From Epiperipatus broadwayi (Eukaryota > Onychophora > Udeonychophora > Euonychophora > Peripatidae), in contig JAQFVV010000506.1 of the NCBI GenBank assembly GCA_028023455.1, positions 209,001-273,000 of the forward strand: 64,000 nucleotides of DNA, written 5' to 3'. Positions 62,473-64,000 of the stretch are shown piece after piece. The notes beneath the pieces were generated by a model. It ran no database searches, had not been told where the DNA came from, and saw nothing but the letters and a program-made list of their open reading frames with translations. The stretch's first letter is position 1. Every line of letters begins with the position of its first letter. The position numbers were made by a program, and so were the translations under genes.

Positions 62473-62517
62473 CCTTCACTGATGATAGCAAATCAGCTTG
62501 AAATCATGATCTGAAGG
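62473..62517 (+). ncRNA. Hammerhead ribozyme-like motif B4 (type I), complete core
   Basis: CCTTCA (62473-62478) pairs perfectly with TGAAGG (62512-62517) as stem I. CTGATGA lies at 62479-62485. Stem II is AGC/GCT with a U-U at the base and loop AAATCA, followed by GAAA at 62500-62503. The self-complementary ATCATGAT makes stem III only with a second unit. The expected cut is between 62511 and 62512. All invariant core bases are present, which makes it the clearest ribozyme candidate in the window. Confidence 0.78.
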
Positions 62518-62600
62518 TGGAACTAATGAAAGAGATAGTGAATGCTTGCTCTGACGTTTATATAAACAGACATATGCTTTGATGGTGTTTTTGGTAAAAC

Positions 62601-62603
<3 letters not shown>

Positions 62604-62635
<32 letters not shown>
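62604..62635. repeat. (AT)n microsatellite
   Basis: Alternating AT at the right edge of composite B. Confidence 0.95.
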
Positions 62636-62639
<4 letters not shown>

Positions 62640-64000
62640 AAATATAATACCAAAAATTCTAGCATGATTGTTATGTCCAGCCTTACACTTTGGTTTTCAA
62701 ATGCCAAATAATTACCTGAGCAACGTTTATTTTATTAAAAGTTGTAAAGAATAACCTAAAAATGATTGAATTTATCATGCACAGATTAAAGTCTTTGGAT
62801 ACATATACATATATTGTAATATTGATATTATAATACTGAATGTACAAAATATTTATTTTTAAACACTCGTTGATTATTTGGAGTTGGGTTGGAAAGGTAA
62901 CTAATGAATAAAATAAAATATTTAAAAGCACTGAGCTTGGCAAAACACTGCCAGAATTACATTGTTGGACACACAAAATTAATTTAAGTACATTTTAATT
63001 TTAGAATTTATATATAATATTTTCAAATAAACTATAGAATGATTAGTAGTTCTGAAGTCATGTGATGATGGTTTATAGCTCTTGAGCCCATGATTTTACA
63101 CTGTGTTATCATGAACTATACTACACTAGTTTCAAATTATTATGTCCTCTAGTTATATAAAAAAACCATAAATATATATATATTAAACATTATTTTATAT
63201 ATATTTCTTATTTGAAATATTTATTTATATCAGTCTTAAATAAAATAAAAAATATATTAAGATTTCCGTTTAGTTATATTTTGATAAAAATTTACATCAG
63301 TGATGAAAAAGTTTATTCTGTTCCTTTTTTTTTTCCAAAAAGCACTTCAAGTTATTATATTGTCACTCAAATAATGAAAGTATGAGAAAATGTCAGGAAA
63401 TAACTTGAACTTTTTAAAAATAAAATCTCATCTAAAAAAAATATAGATTTTTATCATTGTCAGTATTGATTGTAAAGTTAATTAATGTTTTAATAATAAA
63501 ATATAGAACTTTTATAAACTTAACAATTTTTTTAAAAAAATGTTTTGTTCTTATTTATTAAAATACAAGTATGTACAATATTTACAAGAGCATATATTTA
63601 AAAGTACTATTATAAAAATATGCACAATAAGAATAAAAACTGAACAATCAAATTTTGAAAATATTAAGCAATAATTAATTAAATATACAATTGCAAAATA
63701 TTTCATTGTAGGCAAGCTCTTACAAACATTAATATTACTTTATAATAATTTGATATAGTAACTTTTACATGCAGTCATTAAGTATAAGACATTTAGATTA
63801 ATTAATTTACCGTTTAAAACATATGACATTAAGTCGCATTGTCTATAGTCTTCTTCGATCCATTAATGGAAGTTGTCTCTATGTATATAACATGCGATTT
63901 AATTATGCGAACTTCAAATAAAATAAATAGCATGATTATGAGCTTCAAAAATTAAAGAATCATCTGGTGTTATTGATTTTCCATCTTTTCAAAAAGCATT
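62636..64000. other. AT-rich DNA with no supported gene
   Basis: A 97-codon minus frame (62683-62976) has no motif. Nothing else can be supported. Confidence 0.5.

Larger units (their letters stand above)
60669..62604. mobile_element. Retrozyme-like composite B: tandem and inverted hammerhead repeats
   Basis: On the left (60669-~61490, minus orientation) about two units of ~387-402 bp lie in tandem, with TTAAACTT(A/G)C recurring at 60669, 61071 and 61458. On the right (~62015-62604, plus orientation) about 1.5 units lie inverted. A ~520-base spacer of different sequence separates the arms. Each unit has one hammerhead-like motif and no coding. The spacer carries a T run (61634-61649) and nothing I can classify. 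The outer edges run into AT-rich runs, so target-site duplications cannot be seen. Right-arm junctions show internal truncation at 62062-62066. Confidence 0.76.

Overview
The window looks like intergenic or intronic DNA from an AT-rich metazoan genome, roughly three quarters A+T by eye. I find no intact host protein-coding gene, no rRNA and no functional tRNA gene. The recognisable content is decayed animal-type retroelements: Penelope-like elements (PLEs) with GIY-YIG endonuclease, an RTE-clade LINE with an apurinic endonuclease, a gag-bearing LTR-type element, tRNA-like SINEs, and many (AT)n tracts. This fits an invertebrate such as a mollusc, chelicerate, cnidarian or flatworm, but the sequence does not decide between them.

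Layout. 1-1175: 3' part of a PLE followed by a tRNA-like block and a conserved tail. 8120-10554 and 34978-37788: two inverted copies of an unclassified 2.4-2.8 kb repeat, each inserted in TA-rich DNA. 15.3-19.4 kb: AT-rich DNA with scattered CpG-bearing patches and one 132-codon ORF of unknown nature. 19.64-20.83 kb: a broken reverse transcriptase. 20951-22300: a palindromic tandem repeat with four hammerhead-ribozyme-like motifs and a 13-bp target-site duplication. 22.79-26.05 kb: an RTE LINE broken by stops and by a fragment of the preceding repeat. 26.3-26.7 and 39.0-39.5 kb: inverted SINE pairs. 28709-29224: a small PLE-shaped element with a 13-bp target-site duplication. 29.8-31.6 kb: two more head-to-head pairs of PLE 3' ends. 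32.4-32.8 kb: a foldback element with a microsatellite grown in one arm. 33.4 kb: a PLE C-terminus. 43.87-45.2 kb: the best preserved PLE (minus strand), with a hammerhead-like motif at its 3' side. 49.8-57.5 kb: two ~2.3-kb direct repeats around a broken gag-like region with no visible pol. 60.67-62.60 kb: a second hammerhead-bearing tandem and inverted repeat family.

The most interesting content is the two ~390-435 bp repeat families (20.9-22.3 and 60.7-62.6 kb). Each monomer carries one type I hammerhead-like fold with a self-complementary stem III. Both occur as tandem copies joined head to head. They also share a non-ribozyme block about 140 nt upstream of the hammerhead. This is the architecture expected of metazoan retrozymes: non-autonomous elements that propagate through circular RNA, probably using PLE machinery. 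The PLE remnants in the same window would be the natural partners. A second theme is that nearly every repeat family here also exists as a head-to-head inverted pair.

All calls come from reading the sequence. Homology calls rest on remembered family motifs. Boundaries of decayed elements are approximate.
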